From: Methylobacterium sp. GXS13
GTDB lineage: Bacteria > Pseudomonadota > Alphaproteobacteria > Rhizobiales > Beijerinckiaceae
Reading direction: 5' to 3'
DNA: 64,000 nt
NCBI RefSeq assembly: GCF_001455965.1
Contig: NZ_LKKO01000047.1
Span: 62,001-126,000, forward strand
The notes under the pieces were generated by a model. The model did not search any database. It was not told the DNA's origin and worked only from the letters and a program-made list of their open reading frames with translations. How positions within the stretch are numbered: position 1 is the first letter of the stretch; every line of letters starts with the position of its first letter. The translations under genes and the position numbers were made by a program. This document shows positions 26,745 through 35,243 of this stretch, piece after piece.

Positions 26745-27644
26745 ATGATGACGGTTTCGACGAGATCGCGGCTCCGGCGCGCCCTGGCGCAGGTGGGGGC
26801 CCAGGAGGATCTCAACTTCCTGCTTACCAACCGGCTGCCGCGTCGGCTCGCCACCCGGTTCATGGGCTGGTTCAGCCGCATCGAGCAGCCGCTGGTGCGG
26901 GACGTTTCGATCGCGACGTGGCGCCTGTTCTGCGATGTCGATCTCAGCGACGCAGCCGAGTCCCGATTCCCGAGCCTCCACGCCGCCTTCGTGCGGGCGC
27001 TGCGTCCCGGCGCCCGCCCGGTCGCCCTGGACCCGGCGATCCTGGTGAGCCCGAGCGATGCGATCCTAGGCGCGCATGGCCGGATCGAAGCCGGCCGGCT
27101 CCTCCAGATCAAGGGGCTGTCCTACAGCCTCGAAGATCTGCTCGGGGGCGATGCGGAGCTGGCCCGCGCCCACGAAGGGGGCGTCTATGCGACCCTGCGG
27201 TTGACGGCCGGGATGTACCACCGCTTCCACGCACCTCACGACCTCCTGGTTGAGTCGGTCCGTCACATCTGGGGCGATACTTGGAACGTGAACCCGATCG
27301 CATTGCAGCGTATCGAGGCCCTGTTCTGCCGCAACGAGCGCGCGGTGCTGCGTCTGCGAATCGCCGACTATGCCGTGACCCTGGTGCCGGTGGCGGCGAT
27401 CCTGGTAGCGGGTTTGCGGCTCGGCTTCCTGCCGGAGGGCGTCGACCTGCGACGAACCGGCGGCCGCCCCCTGCCCTGTAACGCCCGCCGGGAAAAGGGC
27501 GCGGAGTTAGGCTGGTTCGAGCACGGTTCCACCATCGTGGTCCTTGCCCAGCCGGGGTTCACGCTGTGGCCGACCTTGCAGGAGGGCGCACGCCTGCGCG
27601 TGGGCGAACCGCTGATGCGGCTGCCGCAGCGGGATCTGACGTAG
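26745..27644 (+). CDS. psd: Phosphatidylserine decarboxylase
   Basis: A 299-residue protein matching COG0688. The substrate region is visible as SPSDAILGAHGRIEAGRLLQ then IKGLSYSLEDLL, with YHRFHAPHD typical of the family. The self-cleavage site is GWFEHGSTIVVL, where the Ser of GST becomes the pyruvoyl cofactor; most homologues read LGST or similar, so the His here is slightly unusual. A hydrophobic segment near residues 210-230 suits membrane association. Product: phosphatidylethanolamine, the substrate for the PmtA-like enzyme nearby. The ATG at 26745 fits the domain start. No phosphatidylserine synthase gene accompanies it. Confidence 0.85.
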   Translation: MMTVSTRSRLRRALAQVGAQEDLNFLLTNRLPRRLATRFMGWFSRIEQPLVRDVSIATWRLFCDVDLSDAAESRFPSLHAAFVRALRPGARPVALDPAILVSPSDAILGAHGRIEAGRLLQIKGLSYSLEDLLGGDAELARAHEGGVYATLRLTAGMYHRFHAPHDLLVESVRHIWGDTWNVNPIALQRIEALFCRNERAVLRLRIADYAVTLVPVAAILVAGLRLGFLPEGVDLRRTGGRPLPCNARREKGAELGWFEHGSTIVVLAQPGFTLWPTLQEGARLRVGEPLMRLPQRDLT

Positions 27645-28157
27645 CACTTCGGCCCCGGCAACCTGAATGTGGGTCACGTCGTTTGCCATGCCTTCGGACA
27701 GATGTTCCAGCTGGCGGAACAATTCCTTCGCGGCGAAATGGCTCTGATACGCAGGGGTGCCGGTCTTACCAGCGGCGACTGTTATTGCAGCGAGAATGGT
27801 CGTCACCGCTTGCGTCCCGAGAGCAACCTTGGTGACGCTCCGGACGATCTTTTCGGTGACGGAACCCTAATCTTCCCTTCGCGCGATGACGAACACCGTG
27901 ATGGAACGGCGCTCTACGATGTTTGCTGCGATTGCCCGGATGGCTTCCACGGCGCGGTGTGTATCATCCGAGATGGATAGGATCTGTTGGGGAGTTGATC
28001 GGCCCTCTTGGGAGCGGTCCGCCCTGAAGTATGGCTTTTGAGCCGACTGGAGGCTGAGTTCCTTACTCTCGCATCGACCCTGCATCTGATGGTGGTCGAG
28101 TTCGACCGGCTCTCGACTGAGTCGTGTCGGTTCTACGGAATCGCGCGCCAAGCACAT
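27645..28157 (-). pseudogene. Probable broken hypothetical gene with an in-frame TAG
   Basis: One reverse-strand frame is open across most of this stretch but contains a single TAG at about 27867-27869. Upstream of it the frame reads SISDDTHRAVEAIRAIAANI and VERRSITVFVIARRED; after it the frame reads GSVTEKIVRSVTKVALGTQA and on through a hydrophobic patch to KELFRQLEHLSEGMANDVTH. Both halves look like real protein rather than antisense noise. Either this is one gene broken by a nonsense change or two adjacent small genes. The frame continues into the 3' end of psd, where it is no longer believable. No family recognised. Confidence 0.35.
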
Positions 28158-28435
28158 CCGTGCCGCGATCCACAGATCTTCGACTTGGACCGCATGTGGA
28201 GGCCAACAAGCGCATCAAGGCCGCATCAGAATGGCAGGCTTATAACGCGGCGAGGGAGCCTACCGACGAACTGGATGACCGGCTGGATGCCATCGTGTCA
28301 TCCTTCATGGATGAGCCAATGGTGACCCTTCCGGTAATCCTGCTGAAGTTTCGGATCGGGAAGTCGCTTCGCCAGTACGAGGACGGTGCGTTGGCCGGTC
28401 TCAGCCGACTCTCTGCGGAGGTTCTATGCGCCTGA
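28008..28435 (+). pseudogene. Probable frameshifted hypothetical gene
   Basis: Two overlapping rightward frames each carry a protein-like half. The first contains SRLEAEFLTLASTLHLMVVE, a helical start common in small alphaproteobacterial hypotheticals. The second, in another frame, runs HVEANKRIKAASEWQAYNAA through DELDDRLDAIVSSFMDEPMV to its stop at 28435. Joining them needs a frame change somewhere between about 28100 and 28190. This suggests a small helical protein gene inactivated by an indel. It overlaps the reverse-strand candidate at its left end, so at most one of the two is genuine there. I do not recognise the family. Confidence 0.35.
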
Positions 28436-28680
28436 TCAGCCCGTTCATCGTCGCGGTGGCGTATTGGCGGATGCGGCGGGTCCGCCGCGCCGGTGACGAC
28501 ATGCGCCGGGCCAGGGAAGACTTGTGCCAAGCGGATGACCTCGCTACCCGGGCTCTGCGGACCCTGGTGGCCGTCGGTCAGGGCCCGATCCCGCGCACGC
28601 TCGGCAGCGTGCCGGCGATCTCGCCAATGCCAGTGCTGATCGGAGTCGAGGTGCCGCTTATCCGACGAACATCCGGATGA
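28426..28680 (+). CDS. Small hypothetical protein, 84 residues
   Basis: An open frame whose ATG overlaps the end of the preceding frameshifted gene. The N-terminal half has one weak hydrophobic segment (SPFIVAVAYWRM), then an arginine-rich helix (RAGDDMRRAREDLCQADDLA). The C-terminal part is proline-rich. It overlaps the end of a convergent small gene by 23 bases. No family recognised. It could be real, coupled to the broken gene, or noise. Confidence 0.35.
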   Translation: MRLISPFIVAVAYWRMRRVRRAGDDMRRAREDLCQADDLATRALRTLVAVGQGPIPRTLGSVPAISPMPVLIGVEVPLIRRTSG

Positions 28681-28816
28681 CGTCCGCGCAGGCGATGGCC
28701 AACAGCAGCCCCACCCCCCAGCTCAGGGCGCGGATCTGGCGCTGCGCCTCGGAGGCCTTCGTTTCCAGCGCGACGACGCGCAACCGCATCCACTGGACCT
28801 CGTCTTCGAGGTTCAT
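28658..28816 (-). CDS. Small single-span membrane protein, 52 residues
   Basis: Starting at the ATG at 28816, the product is a short amphipathic helix (MNLEDEVQWMRLRVVALETK) followed by ASEAQRQIRALSWGVGLLLA and a C-terminal membrane segment. Coiled-coil heptads lead directly into the membrane span, a design seen in many small accessory or phage-derived proteins. The frame is open further upstream, but that part is antisense to a tRNA-like sequence and should not be translated. No family recognised. Confidence 0.5.
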   Translation of the reverse strand: MNLEDEVQWMRLRVVALETKASEAQRQIRALSWGVGLLLAIACADVIRMFVG

Positions 28817-28882
28817 TTTTAGGCTCCATCGCTGGGGTCGCAGCTTCCGATGGTAGGCGGCGTGGGCCCGCTGTCCATCCAT

Positions 28883-28945
28883 CTCGGCGGTGCGAGCCGA
28901 CCGCTCATAATGGTCTGGTTGTGGGTTTGAATCCCACCCCTTCTG
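28883..28945 (+). pseudogene. Degenerate tRNA with CAU anticodon (3' part intact)
   Basis: The 3' portion folds as a tRNA: a 5-bp anticodon stem (28899-28903 with 28911-28915, one G-T) around a loop whose anticodon is CAT, and a perfect 5-bp T stem (28921-28925 with 28933-28937) around TTTGAAT. A reduced D-arm may exist at 28883-28896. The 3' acceptor strand (28938-28944) has no complementary 5' strand upstream, and no CCA follows. It therefore looks like the 3' end of a tRNA-Met or tRNA-Ile2 left by integration or recombination, not a working tRNA. Confidence 0.5.
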
Positions 28946-29336
28946 TCGGCTCATGCAGAGGCCAGTTTGGCGCCTGCATAGCCAATCATGACGAACGCAG
29001 ATCCGCATCGGTTCAAGTCGCAAACTTGGCGACTTGGTCAACCGAAGGCATTGCCCCCAAATGCCCACGCCCGCGGACCTATCGCTATCGGGGGAGGAAA
29101 ACGATCACCGCGGACGTGGGTTGCCGAGGTTAAAGGCTCGACAACCCAGGGTAGCTGCTGCCGGTTGTGGTCATCAATCGTTGGAAACGTACCCAACCCG
29201 CCAAGAGGCCGGTTCACACGAACGCCGCTCGCGCATACCGTGCGGGCGGATCTAGAATCGACCGTTCTACAAGGATGTATAGGGAACATTTGTTAGACAC
29301 CCGCCCCGCAGTCATCAGCTAAGAGCTTGATGCTGC
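28946..29336. other. Intergenic region with an inverted repeat at 29064-29120
   Basis: No gene is supportable in this 391-base stretch beside the tRNA remnant. A 13-bp inverted repeat with one mismatch (29064-29076 and 29108-29120) encloses 31 bases. Its purpose is unknown. An AT-rich patch lies at 29270-29300. The region continues the degraded zone that starts after psd. Confidence 0.4.
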
Positions 29337-29412
29337 TGGCGCTCCCAAGGGGAATCGAACCCCTGTTTTCGCCGTGAGAGGGCGACGTCCTAGACCGCTA
29401 GACGATGGGAGC
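29337..29412 (-). tRNA. tRNA-Glu (anticodon CTC)
   Basis: Read on the reverse strand, a full cloverleaf forms: acceptor GCTCCCA paired with TGGGAGC, anticodon stem TCGCC/GGCGA around CTCTCAC (anticodon CTC), and T-arm AGGGG/CCCCT around TTCGATT. The discriminator is G and the CCA end is encoded (29337-29339). A promoter with 17-base spacing lies 20 bases upstream. Confidence 0.95.
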
Positions 29413-29431
29413 TTTCCGGCGGCGCGCAGGT

Positions 29432-29460
29432 GCTATAGCCACGACCCGCCGGGGGAGCAA
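29432..29460 (-). promoter_or_regulatory. Promoter of tRNA-Glu
   Basis: On the reverse strand, TTGCTC (29455-29460) and TATAGC (29432-29437) are separated by exactly 17 bases, and the -10 box lies 19 bases before the tRNA 5' end at 29412. This is good for a housekeeping sigma promoter. Confidence 0.65.
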
Positions 29461-29519
29461 GGGCCTTCTCGATAGATTCCGCATCGATCGGTGCGGACGG
29501 GGCGCGGAGAGGGATCGCG

Positions 29520-30500
29520 GTGGACGTAATCGACGGGGCGCGGGTTGGGATCGTTGCGGATGGCGGCGTCCGGCTCGATCGGGCACTGGTCGCTCTCTTC
29601 CCGGATCTGTCCCGGGCACGGCTTCAGGATCTGGTGCGCGATGGGCGGGTCCGCCGGGATGGGATCCCTCTGCGCGACCCGGCCGTGAAGATCGCCGCCG
29701 GTGCTCAACTCGTCTTGGTGGTGCCACCACCGGTCGATGCAGAACCGGCCGCCGAGGCCGTGGATCTGTCGATCACCTACGAGGACGACGATCTTATCGT
29801 CATCGACAAACCGGCGGGTCTCGTGGTTCATCCGGCCCCGGGCCACGAAAGCGGAACGCTGGTCAATGCTCTGATCGCCCATTGCGGCGTCAGCCTCTCG
29901 GGGATCGGGGGCGTGCGCCGCCCCGGTATCGTCCACCGGCTCGACAAGGACACGAGTGGCCTGATCGTCGTTGCCAAGAACGATGCGGCCCACCAGGGAT
30001 TGACGGCGCAATTCGCCGATCACGGCCGGACCGGGCCGCTGGAGCGCGCCTATGCGGCGCTGGTCTGGGGCGTACCGCAACCGCGTGCCGGCACGATCCG
30101 GGCGAGCCTCGCCCGCTCAAGGTACAACCGGGAGAAGATCGCCGTCGTCTCGGATGAGTCCGGGCGGCACGCGGTGACACATTACGCGGTCGCAGAGGCA
30201 TATCCAGAGGCCGCCCTGGTGCGCTGCCGTTTGGAGACCGGCCGGACGCATCAGATCCGGGTGCACCTTGCCCATCGCGGCCATCCGCTTCTGGGCGATC
30301 CGGTCTACGGGGGGGCCTTCCTCACGAAGGCGGCGCGACTGTCTTCGCCGGCGCGCGACGCGCTCACGGCCCTCGGCCGCCAAGCTCTCCACGCGGAATT
30401 GCTCGGATTCAGCCACCCGCGCACCGGCGCAACGCTCCGGTTCGAGAGCGCAATCCCACCGGATATCTCCGCGCTTGTAGAGGCCCTCGCGAAAGCTTGA
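29520..30500 (+). CDS. rluD: Large-subunit rRNA pseudouridine synthase RluD
   Basis: A 326-residue enzyme starting at a GTG. An S4 RNA-binding domain occupies about residues 15-75 (VRLDRALVALFPDLSRARLQ). The catalytic domain has YEDDDLIVIDKPAGLVVHPA, the active-site GIVHRLDKDTSGL with its catalytic Asp, and LETGRTHQIRVHLAHRGHP. In E. coli RluD makes the three pseudouridines of 23S rRNA helix 69. Its place just before rpoH is conserved in alphaproteobacteria. RluC-type paralogues are the alternative, but the sequence pattern and context favour RluD. Confidence 0.92.
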   Translation: MDVIDGARVGIVADGGVRLDRALVALFPDLSRARLQDLVRDGRVRRDGIPLRDPAVKIAAGAQLVLVVPPPVDAEPAAEAVDLSITYEDDDLIVIDKPAGLVVHPAPGHESGTLVNALIAHCGVSLSGIGGVRRPGIVHRLDKDTSGLIVVAKNDAAHQGLTAQFADHGRTGPLERAYAALVWGVPQPRAGTIRASLARSRYNREKIAVVSDESGRHAVTHYAVAEAYPEAALVRCRLETGRTHQIRVHLAHRGHPLLGDPVYGGAFLTKAARLSSPARDALTALGRQALHAELLGFSHPRTGATLRFESAIPPDISALVEALAKA

Positions 30501-30759
30501 GCCAAGCAAATGTGGTAAGGCTTCGAGCCTGTGTCGCGTGCGAAAGATCACGCCGAACCGCGTCACATCGTGACATGCTACGACCATTCGACTGGTCGCG
30601 CGTTGATGGCGACGTGGGTGTTATCAACCGCTACCGGTCCATCTGGCTTACCCGTATGAGATGGGTGACCCGGAGGGTCGGCTCAAGAGCGGCCCGAGTA
30701 GACGGCACTGTTGCCCGTCGCGTCCGCCCGTCAGGGGGACAAGAGTCCAGGAGAATGCC

Positions 30760-31653
30760 ATGGCCGGTACGCTGCCCGTGCTCGCCAATGAAGGTGGCCT
30801 GTCGCGCTACCTCGACGAGATCCGCAAGTTCCCGATGCTGGAGCCGACGGAGGAGTTCACGCTGGCGAAAAGCTGGCGGGACGCCGGCGACCGTGAGGCC
30901 GCGCATCGGCTCGTGACCTCTCACCTGCGCCTCGTGGCCAAGATCGCCATGGGCTATCGCGGCTACGGCCTGCCCATCGGTGAAGTCGTGTCCGAGGGCA
31001 ATGTGGGCCTGATGCAGGCGGTCAAGCGCTTCGATCCCGACAAGGGCTTCCGCCTCGCGACCTACGCCATGTGGTGGATCAAGGCGGCGATTCAGGAATA
31101 CATCCTGCGCTCGTGGTCGCTCGTGAAGATGGGCACCACCGCGAACCAGAAGAAGCTGTTCTTCAACCTGCGCAAGGCCAAGGGCAAAATCTCGGCGCTC
31201 GACGAGGGCGATCTGCGCCCCGATCAGGTCAAGCAGATTGCCACTCGGCTCGGTGTCCCCGAGCAGGACGTGATCGATATGAATCGTCGGCTGTCCGGCG
31301 ACACGTCGCTCAATGCGCCCCTTCGCGAGGAGGGCGAGGGTGAGTGGCAGGATTGGCTCGTCGACAACGCCCCGAGCCAGGAAACCGTGCTGGCCCGCGA
31401 GCAAGAGGGCCAGAACCGGCTCTCGGCTCTGCGCGACGCTCTCGGTGTGCTGAACCCGCGGGAACGACGCATTTTCGAGGCTCGCCGGCTTGCCGAGGAT
31501 CCGATCACGCTTGAGGATCTATCGGGCGAGTTTGGCGTCTCCCGCGAGCGTGTCCGGCAGATCGAAGTCCGTGCCTTCGAGAAGGTTCAGGAAGCGGTCA
31601 AGCGCAATATTGCCAACCGCGAACTACCCCGTACCGGTATCGAGGCGCACTGA
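30760..31653 (+). CDS. rpoH: RNA polymerase heat-shock sigma factor RpoH (sigma-32)
   Basis: A 297-residue sigma factor. The ATG at 30760 follows an AGGAGA ribosome site. Region 2 contains YGLPIGEVVSEGNVGLMQAV and FRLATYAMWWIKAAIQEYIL; the RpoH box NQKKLFFNLRKAKG, which distinguishes RpoH from RpoD and RpoS, is clear. Region 4 ends with GVSRERVRQIEVRAFEKVQE, the -35-recognising helix-turn-helix. It directs transcription of chaperone and protease genes. Alphaproteobacteria often have more than one rpoH, so this may be one of several. It is followed by a strong hairpin terminator. Confidence 0.96.
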   Translation: MAGTLPVLANEGGLSRYLDEIRKFPMLEPTEEFTLAKSWRDAGDREAAHRLVTSHLRLVAKIAMGYRGYGLPIGEVVSEGNVGLMQAVKRFDPDKGFRLATYAMWWIKAAIQEYILRSWSLVKMGTTANQKKLFFNLRKAKGKISALDEGDLRPDQVKQIATRLGVPEQDVIDMNRRLSGDTSLNAPLREEGEGEWQDWLVDNAPSQETVLAREQEGQNRLSALRDALGVLNPRERRIFEARRLAEDPITLEDLSGEFGVSRERVRQIEVRAFEKVQEAVKRNIANRELPRTGIEAH

Positions 31654-31659
31654 CCAACC

Positions 31660-31690
31660 GATCCGGCGCGCCACCGAGGCGCGCCGGATC
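31660..31690. terminator. Bidirectional terminator between rpoH and the convergent gene
   Basis: A perfect 13-bp stem (31660-31672 with 31678-31690) and a 5-base loop lie 7 bases after the rpoH stop and 9 bases from the end of the convergent gene. It is GC-rich and has only short T-rich tails, as is common in this group of bacteria. Confidence 0.75.
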
Positions 31691-31698
31691 GTTCTCAC

Positions 31699-33102
31699 CT
31701 ATTGCCACGCGTCGAAGGCGCTCTGCATCACCTGGGCGCCAGCACTGCCCTTCTCGAACGTCAGCACCGCACGCTTGCCCGAGGTGTAGCGCACAGCGAT
31801 GTCGAACCAGTTGCGGTGGAGCAAAAGGTCGGTGTTGCGGTCGACGTCGTTCTGAAGTGATGACAAGCCGATTAGGAACAGATTGTCCCGGACCCGGACC
31901 GGTAAGCCGGATACCGGCGAGCCACGTCCGTTCTCATCGTCCTTGGCCTGAAGCAGGCCGACATCCTGAACCGTTCGCGTGGCATCGCCACCGGTCTGAC
32001 TGAATGCGAGGCTCACCGTGTGTGAAGCCGGCAGGGTGGCGTCGAGGTTTCGCTGGATGGTCATGACCAGCGTCAGCCCGGCATCCGGAATCGTCACGGT
32101 CGCGACGACGGCGTTCTGAAGCGGCTGGCCCTGCTCGCCATTGACGGTATCGAGCCGCCACGTCACCCGGCCGTTGGTCTTCATGGGCTGGGCGTTGTCG
32201 GCGCCCGTCCCCTCTTCGATCAACTCGGCCCTCTGGGCCACGGACAGGTTTTGCTGAGCCGGCGAGGAGGCGACTCGCGGAAGGGTGCTGCTATCCTGAC
32301 GTACCGCCGCTCGTGGTGCAGGCGCCGACTCGCCTCCCACCCGGTCGCCGAACTTCGTCTCGGCCTCAGGCTGCTGTGCATCGGCCGTCTCGGTGCCATT
32401 CGACGGCAGGCTCTGAGGCCGATCGCGGAGCATGAAGGCAGCGACAGCGATCAAACCGATCACCACCGCGAGTACACTACCCACGAAGGCGTTGCGCAGG
32501 ATATGCGAGCGCCCGGACCGAGGTGGCACGACCTCGATACGCGGACGCTGACGCCCGTTGCCGGCATCGCCCGAGGATGTAGCGCCGTCCGGATCCTCGA
32601 CGTCCGTCGTTGATGCGGTGGCGAACTGTGTCTCTTCGGGAGCGGGCGACGGGGCTGCCCCGGATCGCGGCGACGAGATCGCGATCGGCGCCTCGCGCGG
32701 CTCGGGCTCCAGCGTGGGAATAACCCGCGCGAAGGGGGGCACGGCAGCCGGGAGGATCGGCTCGGGCGCTTGCGCGGGCACCGGCACCGGTGCGGGCGAC
32801 GCGGGCGGCGACGGCTCCGGGATTTCCGGAGCTGAGGCCGGGGATGGGTTCCGATCTGCCACCACGACGGCGTCGTTGGCCGGTGCCGGCAAACCACCGT
32901 GATCCACTTCCAGCCGCTCGATCGCCGTGTCGAGCGCCCGGCGCTCAAGATCGATATCGGCCTCCGACAGGGGCGGATCCAGCGAGCGGAGCTGGCTGAT
33001 CAAGGCATTTCGCGCGCGGTCGTAGACCGCCTTGCGCAGGGCGGGCGATCGGTCGGGCAGCGCATCAAGAGCGCGTGCCAGAAGCGGGTAGTAATCGGCC
33101 AT
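31699..33102 (-). CDS. Proline-rich hypothetical protein with one membrane span
   Basis: A 467-residue protein in three parts. Residues 1-70 are helical and charged (MADYYPLLARALDALPDRSP, as in proteins starting with this MADYYPLL motif in Hyphomicrobiales). Residues about 80-200 are a Pro/Ala/Glu-rich linker. A membrane span follows at about 206-224 (FVGSVLAVVIGLIAVAAFML), and the C-terminal 230 residues are predicted periplasmic and end in YTSGKRAVLTFEKGSAGAQV. The last part has alternating beta-like segments around TWRLDTVNGEQGQPLQNAVV. I recognise it as a conserved alphaproteobacterial hypothetical but know no function. Similar proteins are sometimes mislabelled as kinases. Confidence 0.75.
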   Translation of the reverse strand: MADYYPLLARALDALPDRSPALRKAVYDRARNALISQLRSLDPPLSEADIDLERRALDTAIERLEVDHGGLPAPANDAVVVADRNPSPASAPEIPEPSPPASPAPVPVPAQAPEPILPAAVPPFARVIPTLEPEPREAPIAISSPRSGAAPSPAPEETQFATASTTDVEDPDGATSSGDAGNGRQRPRIEVVPPRSGRSHILRNAFVGSVLAVVIGLIAVAAFMLRDRPQSLPSNGTETADAQQPEAETKFGDRVGGESAPAPRAAVRQDSSTLPRVASSPAQQNLSVAQRAELIEEGTGADNAQPMKTNGRVTWRLDTVNGEQGQPLQNAVVATVTIPDAGLTLVMTIQRNLDATLPASHTVSLAFSQTGGDATRTVQDVGLLQAKDDENGRGSPVSGLPVRVRDNLFLIGLSSLQNDVDRNTDLLLHRNWFDIAVRYTSGKRAVLTFEKGSAGAQVMQSAFDAWQ

Positions 33103-33388
33103 GCTGCCTTGGTCCGCCCCTTCGGCCGCCGTCCGGCGGGGCGGGGCGAAGGCCGAGGACCGATGGCCGCTCCCGCCCCCGATGGTCGGTCACGGCCATC
33201 GGCCGGTGATGTTCTGTGCCCGGAACGCAGATCGGCATCCGCGAGCCGGTTCCTCCGATAGGATGCAGGGCAGTCGATCACCAGGACCGCCGCCCCGCCA
33301 TACGCTGGTTCTAGATCACGCGGATGCGGGCTGGATACAGGCCGAAGAGGGGAAAAGCTGCGTCATCAACGGGATAGGACGCGGGGCC
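33103..33388. other. Intergenic region between purA and the proline-rich protein gene
   Basis: A 286-base gap with no gene. A perfect 10-bp inverted repeat (33160-33169 with 33193-33202) could end leftward transcription from purA, although it is 190 bases beyond the stop. Additional GC-rich short palindromes occur around 33118-33155. Confidence 0.35.
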
Positions 33389-34681
33389 TCAATCCTCGAA
33401 GGGATTGTGCATCAAGATGGTATCGTCGCGCTCTGGGGAGGTCGACAGCAACGCCACCGGCGCCCCGATCAATTCCTCGATCCGACGGACATACTTGATC
33501 GCTTGCGCCGGCAGGTCCGCCCACGAACGGGCTCCGGCGGTCGTCTCGGACCAGCCCGGAATGGTCTCGTAGATCGGCTCGACCCGGGCCTGCGCCGCCT
33601 GGCTCGCCGGCAGATGATCGATCGTCTGCCCGTCCAGCTTGTAGCCTGTGCAGACGCGGATTTCCTCGAACCCGTCCAGGATGTCGAGCTTGGTCAGCGC
33701 GATGCCGTGGATGCCGGAGGTCCGCACCGTCTGGCGTACCAGAACCGCGTCGAACCACCCGCAGCGGCGCTTGCGTCCGGTGTTGACGCCGAACTCGCGC
33801 CCGCGGGCGCCGATGGTCTCGCCAATCTCGTCGTGCAGCTCGGTGGGGAACGGCCCCTCACCGACCCGGGTGGTGTAGGCCTTGGCGATGCCGAGCACGT
33901 AGCCGATCGCCCCCGGGCCGAGGCCGGACCCCGTCGCGGCTTGAGCGGCTACGATGTTCGAGGAGGTGACGAACGGGTAGGTGCCGTGGTCGACGTCGAG
34001 CAGCGCGCCCTGCGCGCCCTCGAACAGGATTCGCTTGCCGGCCCGACGCTGATCGTCGAGGAGCGACCAGACCGTGTCGGCGAACGGAAGGATCTTCGGA
34101 GCGATCGCGGTGAGCTCGGCGAGCAGCGTCTCGGCATTCACCTCGTCGATGCCGAGGCCGCGGCGGAGCGCGTTGTGGTGGGTCAGCACCCGCTCGATCT
34201 TGGCCGGTAGCGCGTCGATATCGGCGAGATCGACCACGCGGATCGCGCGACGGCCGACTTTGTCCTCGTAGGCCGGCCCGATACCCCGCTTGGTGGTGCC
34301 GATCTTGAGGCCCGAATTGGCGGTCTCGCGGAAATGATCCAATTCGCGGTGGAGCGGCAGGATCAGCGTGGCGTTGTCTGCGATGCGAAGAGACTTCGGC
34401 GAGACCTCGACGCCCTGCGCCTTGATCCGCTCGATCTCGTCGACGAGATGCCAGGGATCGACCACGACGCCGTTGCCGATGACGGAGAGCTTGCCGCCGC
34501 GCACGACGCCCGAGGGCAGCAGCGCCAGCTTGTAGGTCACCCCGTCGATAACCAGCGTGTGGCCGGCGTTGTGGCCGCCCTGGAAACGGACGACGATGTC
34601 GGCCTGCTCGGAGAGCCAGTCGACGATCTTGCCCTTGCCTTCGTCGCCCCACTGGGCGCCTACAACGACGACGTTGGCCAT
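33389..34681 (-). CDS. purA: Adenylosuccinate synthetase PurA
   Basis: A 430-residue enzyme, the standard length, with the ATG at 34681 opening the invariant [21 protein letters not shown]-binding loop. Other signatures are [25 protein letters not shown], the [20 protein letters not shown] active-site block and [14 protein letters not shown]. It joins IMP and aspartate using GTP, the first step from IMP to AMP. purB, which performs the second step, is only 1.5 kb upstream on the same strand. The extension before the ATG at 34681 has no conserved sequence. Confidence 0.97.
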   Translation of the reverse strand: MANVVVVGAQWGDEGKGKIVDWLSEQADIVVRFQGGHNAGHTLVIDGVTYKLALLPSGVVRGGKLSVIGNGVVVDPWHLVDEIERIKAQGVEVSPKSLRIADNATLILPLHRELDHFRETANSGLKIGTTKRGIGPAYEDKVGRRAIRVVDLADIDALPAKIERVLTHHNALRRGLGIDEVNAETLLAELTAIAPKILPFADTVWSLLDDQRRAGKRILFEGAQGALLDVDHGTYPFVTSSNIVAAQAATGSGLGPGAIGYVLGIAKAYTTRVGEGPFPTELHDEIGETIGARGREFGVNTGRKRRCGWFDAVLVRQTVRTSGIHGIALTKLDILDGFEEIRVCTGYKLDGQTIDHLPASQAAQARVEPIYETIPGWSETTAGARSWADLPAQAIKYVRRIEELIGAPVALLSTSPERDDTILMHNPFED

Positions 34682-34824
34682 GCCTGCCTGCTTACCCGCG
34701 ACGGAAACCGGGACGGAGCAGCCCACGGGTGCGGGCTGCGTACGTCCTGAGCCGTTTCCGCGATCCGGGCGGCGAAATCAAGCAAGGCGGCCGCATGGCG
34801 GCCCTGGCGATCCGCAGAACGCGG

Positions 34825-35157
34825 CTATTTCGCCTCGGTCCCGGGCTTCCGGCCCGGCAATTCCTGTGGCTTGATTACCGGCATGGAACCGGACTCGTCG
34901 GGTTTCACGACGGTGCCCGTCGTCCCGGATTCCGGCGGCTTGATCACGCCGTCGTTCTCCTGGAGCTTGTCGCTGAGCGACTGGTCCTGGGGCGGCGAGT
35001 CGGCGCTCGGGCGGACGCGATCCGGCGGCGTCTGGGTCGACGGCGGCAGCGCCGGATCGGTATCGCGGCCCTTCAGCGGGGCATCCGGGTTCTGGGCATA
35101 GGCGGGCACCGCGAACAGGGCCGCCGCGACTGCGGCCAGCAGGATCTTCCTCGACAA
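34825..35157 (-). CDS. Small secreted hypothetical protein
   Basis: A 110-residue exported protein. I choose a TTG at 35157 because GAGGGGAG lies 7 bases upstream and the signal peptide follows at once (SRKILLAAVAAALFAVPAYA, cleaved before QNP). The mature part is proline- and aspartate-rich and contains repeated short units such as VIKPPESG, VVKPDESG and VIKPQELPG. It appears disordered. No function is known; similar small periplasmic proteins are common in Hyphomicrobiales. It lies between purA and a D-amino-acid aminotransferase, all leftward. Confidence 0.7.
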   Translation of the reverse strand: MSRKILLAAVAAALFAVPAYAQNPDAPLKGRDTDPALPPSTQTPPDRVRPSADSPPQDQSLSDKLQENDGVIKPPESGTTGTVVKPDESGSMPVIKPQELPGRKPGTEAK

Positions 35158-35243
35158 AACTGGTCTCCCCTCTTGTAACACGTGTTCCAAGAGCAACAGC
35201 CGGATACCGGATCCGTTCCTGTCCGCGGCGCGGCGGGGCGCCC

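Noticed and set aside
24985-26748. A 587-codon forward open frame opposite the aminotransferase
   Set aside because: The reverse strand encodes a full PLP aminotransferase with its Lys motif; the forward frame is composition-driven.
28817-29068. N-terminal extension of the small membrane protein at 28658
   Set aside because: The extended frame reads GWDSNPQPDHYERS, the well-known artefact of translating a tRNA 3' end in antisense. The ATG at 28816 is the sensible start.
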